A DNA stretch of 64,000 nucleotides, from the NCBI GenBank assembly GCA_026120185.1, contig JANUWF010001050.1, forward strand, positions 372,001-436,000, given 5' to 3'. This DNA comes from Voacanga thouarsii (taxonomy: Eukaryota > Streptophyta > Magnoliopsida > Gentianales > Apocynaceae). Below are positions 46,782-58,561 of this stretch, in pieces (positions within the stretch are counted from its first letter, which is position 1; each line of letters opens with the position of its first letter). Under the pieces are notes generated by a model, which saw nothing but the letters and a program-made list of their open reading frames with translations, made no database searches and was not told where the DNA came from. A program made the position numbers and the translations under genes.

Positions 46782-48380
46782 TAGGGCTTTTCAATATTCG
46801 AGCTTACCCGATTTTTCAAACCAGACCAAACCAAATAGAGTATTGTGGTTCGATTTTTCAAGGATTATGGTTTAGTTTGGTGCCATTTTTTTTAAGTTCA
46901 ATTCAGTTGAATTAAAATTCAACTGAACTGAAAAATTGAAGAATCAATAATAAATAAAAATATTATTTATTTGTATAATAATTTAAAATTAAAAATGTAA
47001 ATTAATTATGAAATTGAAACCCTACCTATTCATATATAGATAGACACAGTCCACACACAAACATAGTCATGGCTTTCTTCTTGCTCAATCTCTGCCTCTC
47101 TCAACTCTCGACTGTCGACTCTTAGCCTACAGTCAATCGCCTCCTCCTCCTCCTCCTCATCGGCTCCTCGGCCATCTGCTCCTTCTCTGAATCTTTAGTC
47201 CTCTGTTGTCTCTGTTCTGTGTCTGTGAGTGCCCAACTAACTCCAACTCCCCATACTAGAGTCTAAGATCTTCTTTCATTTGTGAGCCAACGTTGATGTC
47301 GCTGTCGCCGTTGCTAGCTTGTTGTCCTCCTTCCCAGCTCCTCCTGCTTTGCTCCTCAGTCCTCACCAATCACTCCTTTTCTAGTCATCTATTCTGTAAG
47401 TCTGTGACTATGGCTAACCAAATCCCAATTTCCAACTCTGTCACTGCTGTCCACCCCATCACTACTAGCTTGCCAGTTGGTACTACTTACTTGAAGGAGG
47501 TCAAAATTTCTCTAACTCCAATGGTCTAACCCCCGATTTGTAACATTCCAAATAGACCCTTATGCAATCTAAAATAAATTTGTGCAAACTAACCATAAGC
47601 CAACATGAAATTATTACTATTTCACGCCTAAAAAGACATACACAGAACAAAAGCAAAACCTTTTCATCTCTGATAATGATATTAAGCATTTCATTACACA
47701 ACAAAAAGAGCAATATGAATTGGACATACAATTTTTTTAAAAAAAAATTGCAATGGCAAAATCCCTCAGAGAGTTAAAGACAACAAAAAAAGAATTAAAA
47801 AGAAAAAGGAAGAGGAGTAAGAATAAAGAATTAGCTCACTTTCTTCTATCTAGCTTTATGTTTTAGTTGAATTTTTGTCACGTTAATTGTGAATTTACTA
47901 TGTTATGAAGAATTCATGTTTGCTTTACAATTCTAAATCTCATCTTGATACTGCATGCCTTTTGATTTCCAAAAAACTATGACTTTTTAGTCCATGTTCT
48001 ACTTGAAAAAGTAAGAAAATTTTGAACAAAATTTTGACCTCATCTAACAAGTAAATCTTTGTGAAGATTGTAATGATTTAGTTGAAACATAAAGGATTGC
48101 TGCTAGGTTTTGGTGATTGTTTTTGAAAGAAAACTTTGTCATAGATGTTGAATTATGTTCTTTCATTGGGAAATATGTTGTATAATAGGGGCAGCTCATG
48201 AGTATCATACATTTATGGCTCTTGACTCTTGACTTGAGAAACACCATTTTTCTCTTTTTCTTTGTCTCGATATCAATGTTGTTCTTGCCCAACTTATGTT
48301 TTTTTTACTTCAATTGCTCAATAAAACATGCTAGGAAATAATTACTAGAAAACTTGGTTATCTTTAATTGAGTCTTTAAA
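46782..48380 (+). other. hAT 5' region
   Basis: This holds the terminal repeat, an AT-rich subterminal stretch and a C/T-rich segment (47090-47360). A 78-codon open frame at 47293-47529 and AT-rich DNA follow. It is probably promoter, 5' exon and intron of the transposase gene, but no exon could be confirmed. The A/T-rich part 47530-48380 looks like an intron. Confidence 0.45.
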
Positions 48381-50428
48381 ATGCAAATTGTATTTGACTC
48401 TAAAAAATTGAAGAAATCTTTATTTTATTGGATGTCAGATCAAGCAGACAGTATCCCTAGGAGCAATTCACAAGATGATCCACCAAGTCATGAAGAGTCT
48501 AATACTTCAAACAATAACCAACAAAGTTCCAAGAAGAGAAAGAAAATAACACCACGATCAATTATGTGGTCCCATTTTACTAAATAAACAACTGAAAATG
48601 GAGAGAAAAAAAGCAAGGTGCATTTACTGCAGTCTTTCTTATGTGGCTGATCCTATCATAAATGGTACTACTTCATTGAAAAATTACATGAAAGGCTGTT
48701 TGAAAAATCAATACAATAATGAAGCTCATGCAACCCAACTAAAACAACAATCACACTCACTTGCACATACTGGTAAGATCGGTTCAATTATTACTTGGAG
48801 GTTTAATCAAAATGATACTAGAAAGGCATGTGCATATATGATTATTGTGGATGAGCAACCATTTTTATTTGTTGAAAAGAAGGATTGACATTTCATGTCC
48901 GTTGCTTGCCCATCTTTCCAAATTCTATCTAGAACTATCATTACATAGGATTGTTATGATATATATTTGGAAGAAAAGACAAAATTGAAGAGTTTTTTTG
49001 AGACATTCATCTAAGAGAATTTGTCTTACTACTGACTCATGGACTTCGAAACATCAAATTAATTATATGTGTCTCACTGCTCATTTTATAGATGATGATT
49101 GGGTATTGCATAAACATATTTTAAATTTTTGTCCAATAGACAGTCATAAAGGTGAGGCAATTGAAAAATGGGTAGAAAAATGCTTACTTGATTGGGGGAT
49201 TGAAAATATTTTTTCAATTACTGTTGATAGTGCGAGTTCTAATGATGTTGTAGTTAGTTATTTAAAGAAAGATTTTCTAATTGAAGTATTAATTTGCTCG
49301 GGGGTAAGTGTCTTCATATAAGATGTATAGCACACATAATAAATCTTGTTGTGACTGATGGTTTGAAAGAGATTTGTCCTTCCGTTAATTGTGTTCGAGT
49401 AGCTATTAGATATATAAGGCAATCTCCAAGTAGGTTGAAAAGTTTAAATAGTGTGTTGAATTGGAAAAGATAGAAAGTAAGAGGTTATTATGTGTTTGGA
49501 TGTTCCCACCAGATGGAATTCGACCTTATTTGATGTTAGATACAGCTTTGAGTCTTGCAAAAGCCTTTGAAAATTTTGAAGATTTAGATCCACATTTTAG
49601 ATTTGACCCATTGGTTGATCATGGTGGGCTGCCTAGTGAGAAAGATTGGGATAATATTTCATGTTTTGTAAAGTTTTTGGGTCACTTCTATGAACATACA
49701 TTGCGAATTTCTAGCTCATTATATGTGAGTTCAAATCAAGTGCTTTATGAACTTAGTGACGTGGTTAAATTGTTGAATACATCTGAATGCAGTGATGATG
49801 GTAAGTTGAGTTAAATGGCAAAGAGAATGAGAAATAAATACAATAAGTATTGGGAAAATCGTGAAAAAATGAATTTCATTATGTTTTATGCAGTTATTCT
49901 TGATCCCCGATTTAAATTGCATTATGTTGGGTGGGGTGATATAAAAGATGTATCCAGATAATGTTACTCTTGGAGATAAGGTGAATGAAGGTATTTATGA
50001 GCTCTTTGAGGAATACAAAAGGTTAAATGTTTCTCAAGTAAGTTATTCCTCACCATTACCATCATCAAGTGCATATTCTAGTTCAATTTCAAGTCAACAT
50101 TCATAATATTCATTGAAGCCATCATTAAAAAGGTGAAATTTAGAAGTGGACACTAGGCGTGAGTATGATATGTTTCTTAATGAGGGCGGAGGGGTTGATA
50201 CAAAAAGTGAATTGGATAAGTTTCTTGGTGAAGAAAGGGAAAAAGATGAAGATGATTTTGATATTCTGAAGTGGTGGAAGCTTAATGCTCCAAGATTTCC
50301 TATAGTTGCTCAAATGGCTCATGATATATTGGCTGCGCCAGTTTCTACAGTTGCTTCCGAGTTAATTTTTAGCATGGGAGGTCGTGTTCTTGACACATTT
50401 AGAAGCTCTTTGACTCCAAGGATGGTGC
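48381..50428 (+). pseudogene. hAT transposase, BED finger to dimerisation domain
   Basis: This is the transposase that would cut and paste the hAT element. 48381-48590 has an Asn/Ser-rich start and the first part of a BED finger ('SIMWSHFTK'), which continues at 48598 with 'KARCIYCSLSY...GTTSLKNYMKGC', the usual His replaced by Tyr. 48998-49321 carries 'RICLTTDSWTSKHQINYMCLTAHFIDDDW' in the catalytic core and 'ITVDSASSNDVVVSYL' with the conserved Asp. 49461-49814 continues the alpha-helical insert ('DISCFVKFL'-like). 'LDPRFKLHYV' lies near 49900, and 50146-50428 is the hAT C-terminal dimerisation domain ('DILKWWKLNAPRFPIVAQMA', 'VSTVASELIFS'). At least two stops and two frameshifts break it. 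Solo LTR E2 splits it after 'LTPRMV'. Confidence 0.87.
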
Positions 50429-52455
50429 TGATGGTTTAAAAACAGGGGAGCATGCTCACGGGAGGGAAAAAAACAGAGAGAAAAAAAACTACAAGCCTTA
50501 ATGGCAGCATAGAAGCGTTAAGATCATACCTTTGCGTGCTTCAAACCTCTTAGGTTGTGTAGGAGTGGATTGAACCATGGGAATAGCTTCGCCTTGCCTG
50601 CTTGAAGAAGCTACCGGTTGTAATCCTTCCAATCTCCTGCTTCTCCGTAGGTGCATTAATGCCAAGCTTTTCAACTCTCAGAATATGCCACTGCCCAACT
50701 TCTTGTTGGTGAACACAACAGTGAAGAAGAGTGATCTTAGCCCAACTTGGTTCTACTGCTATAGGCTAGCAAAACACCAAGAACAAGAGGAAAGCCAAGA
50801 AGCTCACATGAGAGAGAGAGCTACGTGAGGGAGAGAGAGCTTAGGGAGATTAGGGTTATTATTATTTTTTCACCAGAGACTTATTTATTGTTAGCCAAAA
50901 CTAGGTCTCCAACATCTGATAAACATATCCCCCGAGATATCATATTTCAAACACTCGGATGTTATCCAGAGAATAAGTTTGGTTTAGCCCTAAACTCATC
51001 TGAACCGTATCTAAAAGAAACCTTACGGTCCAAGCTATAGGGCCAAAATAATATCTATTATTTTTCTTGGATCCAAAAGGCCCAAAATAATAAACATTAA
51101 TTATTTATTTTCGGGGCTTATAGAAATAACCCAATAAACAATTAATGAGCCCAAATGAACCAAAATAATTAAATTTTAATTATTTATTTCTTGGGCTTAT
51201 AGAAATAACCCAAAAATAATTGAGCATTAATTATTTCCTTCTAGTTTAAGCTCAGATTAATTTCCTAATTATTCAAACTGGACTTAGATCCTGAATAATT
51301 AATTAACCAATTAAACCAGATAATTAATTTCTCTCAACTCTTATTTTTATTTTATTTATTTATTTATTTTATTCCATTCTAATAATAAATTAAACTTTCT
51401 GAATAAAATAAAATAAAATCATCTTTAACTGAGACCAATTCCTCAACCCAAAATTAATTAGAACTTACGAGCTATTCCGAGGACCAAAAAGACACATCGC
51501 ATTGGCTGTTAAAATGACCAAAATACCCCTACTATATAAATAACTATATTTTACATTTTAAATATTTTCTAATATCACCATAAGAAAATATTAACCCCAA
51601 GAACAATACTGCATTAGCAAAGTCTCCGACCTACAGGTGAAATGACTAAAATACTCCTCTACACATCGCCGTACATTTAGAGAGGAAGAAGTGTACTAAC
51701 ACTCCTCTAAATGACATTTATCATCCTTAGACTTCTAGTCCAATGATCCACGACTTCCTGGAGTGTTTCCGCTTTCCAAGGGAGTTACCCTAAAGTAAAC
51801 ATCCAAGTCATGTTTCCCAGGGCCCTAGACATTTTAGATCATTCGAATAACCACAAGGGGCGATATTATGTAGAAACTATCTTGTACAAGTCTGTCTTAA
51901 CTAACTAGTTACATATACCCAATACACAAGTATATTGGTTCTACCATAGAACCTTAACTATAGCATATCAAAGCATATGCTTCCAGCTTCGTCAGACTAT
52001 CAACTCATACTCAAGTCGTAGAGTACTAGTCTATGCTGTAGCTGTAGTAGTCTAGGTTTCTACCATATAGTACTTTTGGAAACCACTACTACAAGTTATG
52101 TTCTACGTATTCGAAATACGCTTATGTTATGAAGTGAGTGGACTACTCACTGGCTAAAGGTAAGCCATTCCCTATTTGAAATTCATAACATAATAACCTA
52201 AACATGATGAGATTCTCATTCTCATCAATAGGTTAAGAACAAATATTTATGTGTTCAAATAACCCGTGATCCATACCTTACTGTGAAAGACCACCATTCA
52301 CACGAATCACTTATTTAAACACAATGGGTTTGTTCCAAACGAAATTGTGCACAAATAAAAAGTAAATTAACAAACAATTTCTGAAATTAAATTCTTTTAT
52401 TAAAATATTCGATTTTACATCAGAAACCTAATCTAAGAGGATATACTATCCAACA
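50429..52455 (-). repeat. Solo LTR E2 inside the hAT transposase
   Basis: This LTR of 2,027 bp is written on + as TGATGGTTTAAAA...CTATCCAACA, flanked by GGTGC (50424-50428) and TGTGC (52456-52460), a 5-bp duplication with one change. It aligns along its length with E1. The near-palindrome is intact at 52107-52119. Transposase codons continue across it. Confidence 0.9.
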
Positions 52456-52700
52456 TGTGCAATGTCTTATGTGTGCCAAAGATTGGTTGCACAATTAAGC
52501 AAAACCTGTTAATATTGAAGAAGACATTGACATTCTTGAAAAAATGGATCATGGTAACCTATTTTATGTTTTATTTTAGCTTTTTAATACTTATAAATAT
52601 TTATTTATTTATATCTTAATTTGTTTTCTAACTTTTTCTTTAATTTTCTTTTGTAGAATTTGCAAAATATGGTCATGAATCAACCATTCTTGATTTTTGA
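52456..52700 (+). pseudogene. hAT transposase C-terminus with intron
   Basis: After E2 the dimerisation domain resumes as 'QCLMCAKDWL', then a stop in 'HN*AKPVNIEEDIDILEKMDH'. A plausible GT-AG intron of 103 bp (52554-52656) joins 'MDH' to 'EFAKYGHESTILDF' and the stop codon TGA at 52698-52700. The splice is inferred from frame continuity and the polypyrimidine tract before 'tag'. Confidence 0.7.
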
Positions 52701-54762
52701 AGAGAACTTAAGCAATTGAGAATTCAAGTAAGCTATTTTTTTTTTTAATTTATGCTTACATATCAGATTTTTAGTCAAATTTATCTCTTGAAAACTTCAA
52801 TTATACTATAAATATGTGATCTAAATGTTTCAATTTATCATATAATTTTAAGCTTTGAGGAACAATTTGTATTATTTCATATAATACAAAATTGGCTTAA
52901 ATTTCACACTTGAGTTGAGCATGTTTTAGAGGGACTTGGCTCTGAATGGGAGGAACCAAGAAAAGAAAATGGATTGGTGTCCACTGTTCAAGAAGGAAAT
53001 GGATAACACAATTCTTTGTCTTAATTTTAGGTGGAAAGTGAAATGCTATTAATGTAGTTGGAGTTTAAGGATGTAATGAGAATAGGAGATTTGACTTATA
53101 TGTTGTTAGTGTCTTGTAATCATTTATAACTACAAGGGAATCTGTAGGACTAACTATAAATACACATTTCAGTTTACAGACATATCTCTATTTTCTTAAT
53201 CATTTACTTTTTCTTTTACACTAATATGATGCAATATGAATGGTCTCATTTCTGGAAGTTGAAACTCATAAAATAGGAACAAGAAAACATTTATTTCAAT
53301 GGATGCATTTATCATCTTTGTTCTCTATTGCTAACTGCCGAGAATCCAAATGAAAAATGGGATTAAGAAAGGAAATTTAAGCATTTTAGGGGAGGTGAAG
53401 TGTCAATGGAGATATTGGAAAAAAAACCATTTTATTGTGTTGGCTAAATTTTACCTGTTAGCATTTACTGTGTAGCTGGTGCATCTAATGGTATGTGATG
53501 TTTGGATGAATTTTAGTGCTAACATGTAGTTTTCTCTCTCGAAACTGTGTTTAAATTAAAATTAAGTTATATGTAGTGATATAATGAATTTTGGCTTCTT
53601 TCTTACCATCTTATAAGTTGTGACTTTCTAGGAATACCATATTCTATATATCACTTTGTTTGGCTTATTGTTTTGTTTACATTGACTGAAAGAAAAGTTT
53701 GAGCAATTAGTCATTACAAGTATGTTTTCAATTTTTTTCCCCTGTTTTGTTTTGTTTAGTGGCTATTGGGAAGGTGGTAGGTGGATGTGCACTTTCAAGC
53801 AGTTTGACTGATGCTTTTAGTCTAATTGGTACGTTCTAATTGAAATGTTCTATTTTCTTGCTTGATGTTTCATTGTTGCCACTGCCAAGCTTGTTTTTTT
53901 TCCTTAGAACTCTGCTTCTAGATGAAGTATGACTTCTATGAACATTTTTATGACGTTCTTCACAATTATTGTTGTTTTCTTTTGTGTTGTGGGAGGGGGG
54001 GGGGGACCAAAGGGCTTATTACAGAATTTGAATAAATGAATTGCTCCAAATTCAGCTATGGCAAAGCTGCATTTTGGGGAGAACTAGTGTCAAAGGACAT
54101 TTTAAATTGGTGTCTTAATGTTCTTTGCTATTGTAGGATAGCTTATTGAAGTTGATGATCTCATGTTTCTTCAATTGTGCACATATTGTGCTATCATTGC
54201 TTATGGCTGATGTAAAACTTTGCAAGCTCCACTATGGAAGCATTGCCATGATTGTGACAAATGTGTGCTTTAATTTGATCATCATTGTGTTTGGCTAGGG
54301 ACATGTGTAGTGTAGGATAGGGAAACCGTTGTCGATTTTGGTATACATTCTCTTTGTTATTTCTTACAAACTTGGCCACTGAGGAAGTTGGTTTCTGACA
54401 TTCTGTAATGCTTTAGTGCTACTAACACGATGTATAATGCTTTTCTTCATGCATATGTAATGTAAATGTAATGGTATTGGACCTATTTGTTACAATGGTT
54501 GGATTGGATAATATGTATTGGGCCAATTTTAATATTTTAAGCTTTATATTGAATTTGAGTTTTAGTGGATGTCAATCATAGCATGTTGGACTTTGTTTAA
54601 TGGGCCAGCCAATTGGATCTCTTAAACTGAACCGAACCGAAATAATGTATCGGTTTTATTGACTGTTCAGTTCGGTTCAGTTGTACTGACAAAAATACAA
54701 AACCAAACAAAAATTAAATTACACAATCGAAAACCGAACCGATAACCGTTTGCACAGTCCTA
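52701..54762 (+). other. hAT 3' untranslated and subterminal region
   Basis: About 2 kb of AT-rich non-coding DNA leads to the right terminal repeat. A run of 11 G lies near 53995-54005. Near the end (54625-54750), words such as 'cggttc' and 'gaaccga' recur in both orientations, as expected of hAT subterminal transposase sites. No gene is seen. Confidence 0.6.
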
Positions 54763-54770
54763 GCTAAATG

Positions 54771-55936
54771 TCCTAATCGGAGGGCTTTATTACTTAATGC
54801 CAAGAACATATGGTTTGTAAATTTAAGAAGTCCATCTATGCACTTAAGCAGGTATCGAGAGTATGGAATATTCATTTTGATAAGACTGTAAAGTCTAATG
54901 ATTTCACTCAAAACGAGGATGAATCATGTGTGTACAGGAAATTGAAAGGCATTAATGTGGTTTTTTTTATGCTATATATGGATGACATTCTACTCATTAA
55001 AAATGATGTAGGAACATTTTCATTTACTAAGGTTTGGTTGTTTAGTCAATTCAGTATGAAAGACTTAGGAGAAGCCAGCTACATTCTTAGCGTTAAGCTT
55101 ATTAGAAATAGGAAGCAAAAAATGTTAAATTTATCCCAAATCACATACATTGACAAAATATTGACTAAGTTCAGCATGGACTTATGCAAGGAAGCTCTAA
55201 TCCCTTACAGATATGGGTTGTCTCTTTCTTCAAATGACTGTCCTAAGTCTCAAGAAGAAAAAGATAAGATAAGTAGGATTCCCTACACTTTGTTTGTGGG
55301 AAGTCTCATGTATACCATGTTGTATACTAAGTCAAATATCTATTTTACTGTAAGCTTAGTTAGCAGATATCAATCAAACCCCGAGGAAGTTTATTTGCAA
55401 ACTGTAAAGTATATTCTCAAGTACCTCAAGGGAACGAGAGATTATATGCTGGTTTACAAGACTGATGACTTGGTTCCTACAGGATACACAGACTCAGACT
55501 TCTAGGCGGATAAGGATGGGAGAAAATCTACTAGTGGATATGTCTTCACCTTGTTTAGAGGAGCTATTTTATGGAGGAGTATTAAGCAATCTTGTATTTC
55601 TAACTCAACCGTGGAAGTTGAGTATGTGGCAGCTTTGAAGACATCTAAGAAAGCAGTCTGACTCCAAAAGTTCCTCACAGAACTTAGAGTCGTGTCACAG
55701 ATGAACAAGCTTATTGTGTTGTATTGCGATAATACAGGTGCAATCAAAAGAGAAGTACCACCTAATCCGGGAATTTATTCAGAGACGAGAAGTCATGGTA
55801 AAATAGATTGTCTCGAAGAATAATCTAACTGATCCATTCACCAAGTCTTCGGTTGAGAAAGTCTTAAAAAGACACTTAGACACCATAGGGATGGACACCT
55901 ATAGACTTACATAGTCTTAGAGTGCAAGTAAAAGAT
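54771..55936 (+). pseudogene. Element A RT C-half, RNase H and polypurine tract
   Basis: The RT resumes after the hAT element. 54810-55505 (231 codons) holds 'KKSIYALKQVSRVWNIHFD' and the catalytic box YMDD, intact at 54975-54986, then 'QFSMKDLGEASYILSVKLI', 'CKEALIPYRYGLSLS', 'RYQSNPEEVYLQ' and 'ILKYLKGTRDYMLVY'. RNase H follows ('DSDF*ADKDGRKSTSGYVF', '*LQKFLTELRV', 'CDNTGAI') but lacks the stretch between 'GAI' and 'KREVPPNPG', a small deletion relative to D. The end 'LTDPFTKSSVEKVLKRHLDTIG' leads to a polypurine-like 'agtgcaagtaaaagat' at 55921-55936, next to the LTR. Confidence 0.88.
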
Positions 55937-57782
55937 TGTTGGAGTGTATATCCACTAAGACTATATTTTTTATGTAATTTTAATTAAATTCATAAAATTT
56001 TTATTCTTATTAATTATTTATGTTTTTGCATTTTATTTTGTGCATGATTTTTCTAGAAAAGACCCATTGTGTTTAAGTAAGTGATCCATGTGAATGAAAG
56101 TCTTTCACAATAAGGTATGGATCACGGGTTACTTAGCACATAAACTGTTATTCTTAACTGGATGATTAGAATGGGAATCTCATCATGATAAAGTTATTAT
56201 GTTATGAATTCTAAATGGGGAATGACTTACCTTAACCAGTGAGTAGTCTTCTCACTTTATAATATAAGCATATTTCGAATAAATAGAACTGAACCTGTAG
56301 CAGTGATTTTTAAAAGTTCTATATGGTAGAATCCTAGACTATTACTGCTACAACGTGAACTTACACCCTACAGCTTAAGTATGGGTTGATGGTTTGGCGA
56401 AACTAGAAGTGTATACTTTGATATACTATAGTTAAGTTTCTATTATAGGATTAATATACTTATATATTAGATATATGTGACTAGTTAGTTAAGACATATT
56501 TGCACAAAAATAGCTTCTACACTATATCACCTCTTGTGACTGTTCGAATGATCTAATAATCCAAGGCCTTGGGGAACATGACTTGGATGTTTGCTTTAGA
56601 GTAATTCCTTTAGAAAGCGAAAATATTTTAAGAAGTCATGGATTATTAGACTAAAGGTCTAAGGATTACAGATGTCATTTAAAGAGGTGTTAGTACACTC
56701 TTCCTCTTTGAATGTACGATGTTACGTAGAGAAGTATATTTGTCATTACACCAAATATTTCTATTATCTTTGGGGTCAATATTTTCTTATGGTGATTTAG
56801 AAATATTTAAAATGTAAAATACAGCTATTTATATAGTAGAAATATTTTGGTCATTTTAATAGCTAAAGTGATGTGTCTTTTTGGTCTTCGAAATAACTTA
56901 TAAGTCCTAATTAATTTTGGAATGAATAAATGGTTTTGATTAAAGAAGATTTTATTTTATTCAAGAAGTCTAATTTATTATTGGGTTAGAATAAAATAAA
57001 AAGGTAAAAAAATTGAATAATTGAAAAAATTACCTTGGGCTTAAATTAAGTAAAAGGCTAGAAAAATAATCTTGGTCTATTTGGATTCATTAATTATTTA
57101 TTGGATTGTTTTATTAGTTTGAAAAATAAATAATTGAGATTTATTTTCTATAGGCTTATTGAGTCTAAGAGTAAATAACTATATTTGGCCTAATAGTCTA
57201 GACCAAAATTTTCATGAAACAAAAGGACGTTTAGTCCTTTTACCCTAGCTAAACGTCTTTTGTGTGCAGATAGATGAAAACATTCGGTTTTTGAAAAATC
57301 AAGATATCCCGGTAGTTTTGTTATCGTTGATATCTCTTACGGTGAAAATATAGCAAGATAGTTTTCTCTCTTGCTCGGCCTTTTCGTTTTCTCTCTATGT
57401 GGAGTTTCTGTTTTACCCAGAAACGAGAACTAGAACAGTGAGACTCATCTTCTCTTCTTGATACTACTACTCTTAATAATAGTGGGTCAAGAACACAAAT
57501 CTGACTCCTCACCTTAATATCTTTCACCGGTGGTATTTAAGCTGTGGAATATTCTGAGTGCTAAGAGTTTTGCCGTTCATGCAAATGAGAAGGAGCAAAA
57601 AACTTGCAGGCTTATCTCCTAGTGCTTCCATGAGTGAACCAGTGGTGATTCAACCAACGCTAGTTTAGCCTAAACAACCGACCAATTAGCAGAGGTATAT
57701 TTTCAACAAAATAACTTCCGTTATTGGTTTTTCTGCTATTTTTCATTGCTTCTGCATGCTCTTGGATCGTGATCCTCCTTCA
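55937..57782 (+). repeat. Element A 3' LTR
   Basis: This LTR of 1,846 bp runs TGTTGGAGTG...CCTTCA and is followed by the ACATA target duplication. It is shorter than the 5' LTR by the 357-bp duplication and by a deletion of roughly 55 bp near 57010. It has a degenerate near-palindrome at about 56270-56282. Confidence 0.9.
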
Positions 57783-57787
57783 ACATA

Positions 57788-58561
57788 TACATCAAAAGTT
57801 TTAAAAGATTTTACATGGACAAAATACATTCATTGAGTATTCCAATGGTCATCAAGTTATTAGATATAAATAAAAATCCTTCCCAACCTTGAAAAAAATG
57901 ATTAAAAAAACTTCTTAACCTTGAAGTACAATATCTTAGTGGAATTAATACACTAATGTATCTTACTAATGACATTCGATCTAATATAGCATTTTCTATG
58001 AATTTATTAGCAAGATTTTGTTCTTCTCCAATATGATGATATTGTAATTATATTAAAAATACCCTGAGATATCTTCAAAGGAATAATTGATCTTGAATTA
58101 TTTTATTCAAATAAAACCAACCATCCTTGATTGGATATGCAGATGCTAGTTATCTATCCAACCTACATAAAGTACATTATCAAATTTGTTATTTATTTAT
58201 ATGTAATAGTACTGTTATATCACGGCGTTCTATAAAATAATGTACAACAACCACTCCATCTAATCATGTTAAAATTATAGCTATTTATGAGGCAAGCCAA
58301 GAATATATGTACTCGAGATCAATAATCTATTGTATTTGAGAAAATTGTGATTTATTCTCTAAAAATGAAATTTCACCACCTCTTTATGAAGATAATATAG
58401 TATGTATAGCTCAATTAAGAGGTGGATATATTAAAAAAGATAGAATAAAATATATCTCATTAAAATTTTTCTTTACTCATGAACTCCAGAAGAGAGATAA
58501 AATAGATGTGTAATATATTCGATCATGTGATAATTTGACAGATTTATTTACTAAGACATTG
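57788..58561 (+). pseudogene. Element Z: end of RT and RNase H
   Basis: This resumes the old copia polyprotein cut at 3587: 'TSKVLKDFTWTK' follows directly on 'QSTY'. Recognisable pieces are 'VQYLSGINTLMYLTNDIRSNIAFSMNLLARF', 'LRYLQR', 'GYADASYLSNLHK', 'PLYEDNIVCIAQL' and 'RSCDNLTDLFTKTL', the end of RNase H. Stops are frequent. It ends at 58561, where the gypsy LTR begins. Confidence 0.85.

Larger units (their letters stand above)
46782..54762 (+). mobile_element. hAT transposon with decayed transposase
   Basis: The element has imperfect terminal inverted repeats TAGGGCTTTTCAA at the left and, inverted, TAGGACTGTGCAA at the right. The 8-bp flanks TCTATATA (46774-46781) and GCTAAATG (54763-54770) both fit the target TCTATATG expected from the interrupted RT codons, with one and two changes. 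Its own length is about 5.95 kb without solo LTR E2. It encodes a BED-finger hAT transposase (RICESLEEPER-like group) on the + strand. It is inserted in element A's RT. Confidence 0.88.
3588..57782 (+). mobile_element. Element A: TNT1-like copia retrotransposon, disrupted
   Basis: This is a complete LTR retrotransposon in outline. It begins TGTTGGAGTG and ends CCTTCA, and it is flanked by a perfect 5-bp target duplication ACATA (3583-3587 and 57783-57787). Its own sequence adds to about 9.6 kb: 5' LTR, primer binding site, leader, gag, protease, integrase, reverse transcriptase, RNase H, polypurine tract, 3' LTR. The remaining 44 kb is later insertions: B (6842-41425), E1 (43040-45042) and the hAT element with E2 (46782-54762). 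Each inserted piece can be excised at its target duplication to restore continuity. All genes carry stops or frameshifts. Confidence 0.9.

Noticed and set aside
47293..47529. 78-codon frame as a host gene exon or captured gene piece
   Set aside because: It lies in the C/T-rich 5' region of the hAT element and has no recognisable domain; a non-coding leader is simpler.
43040..52455. E1 and E2 as the two LTRs of one element
   Set aside because: Each has its own 5-bp target duplication, and the DNA between them is element A's integrase and the hAT transposon, whose coding frames continue across the LTRs.
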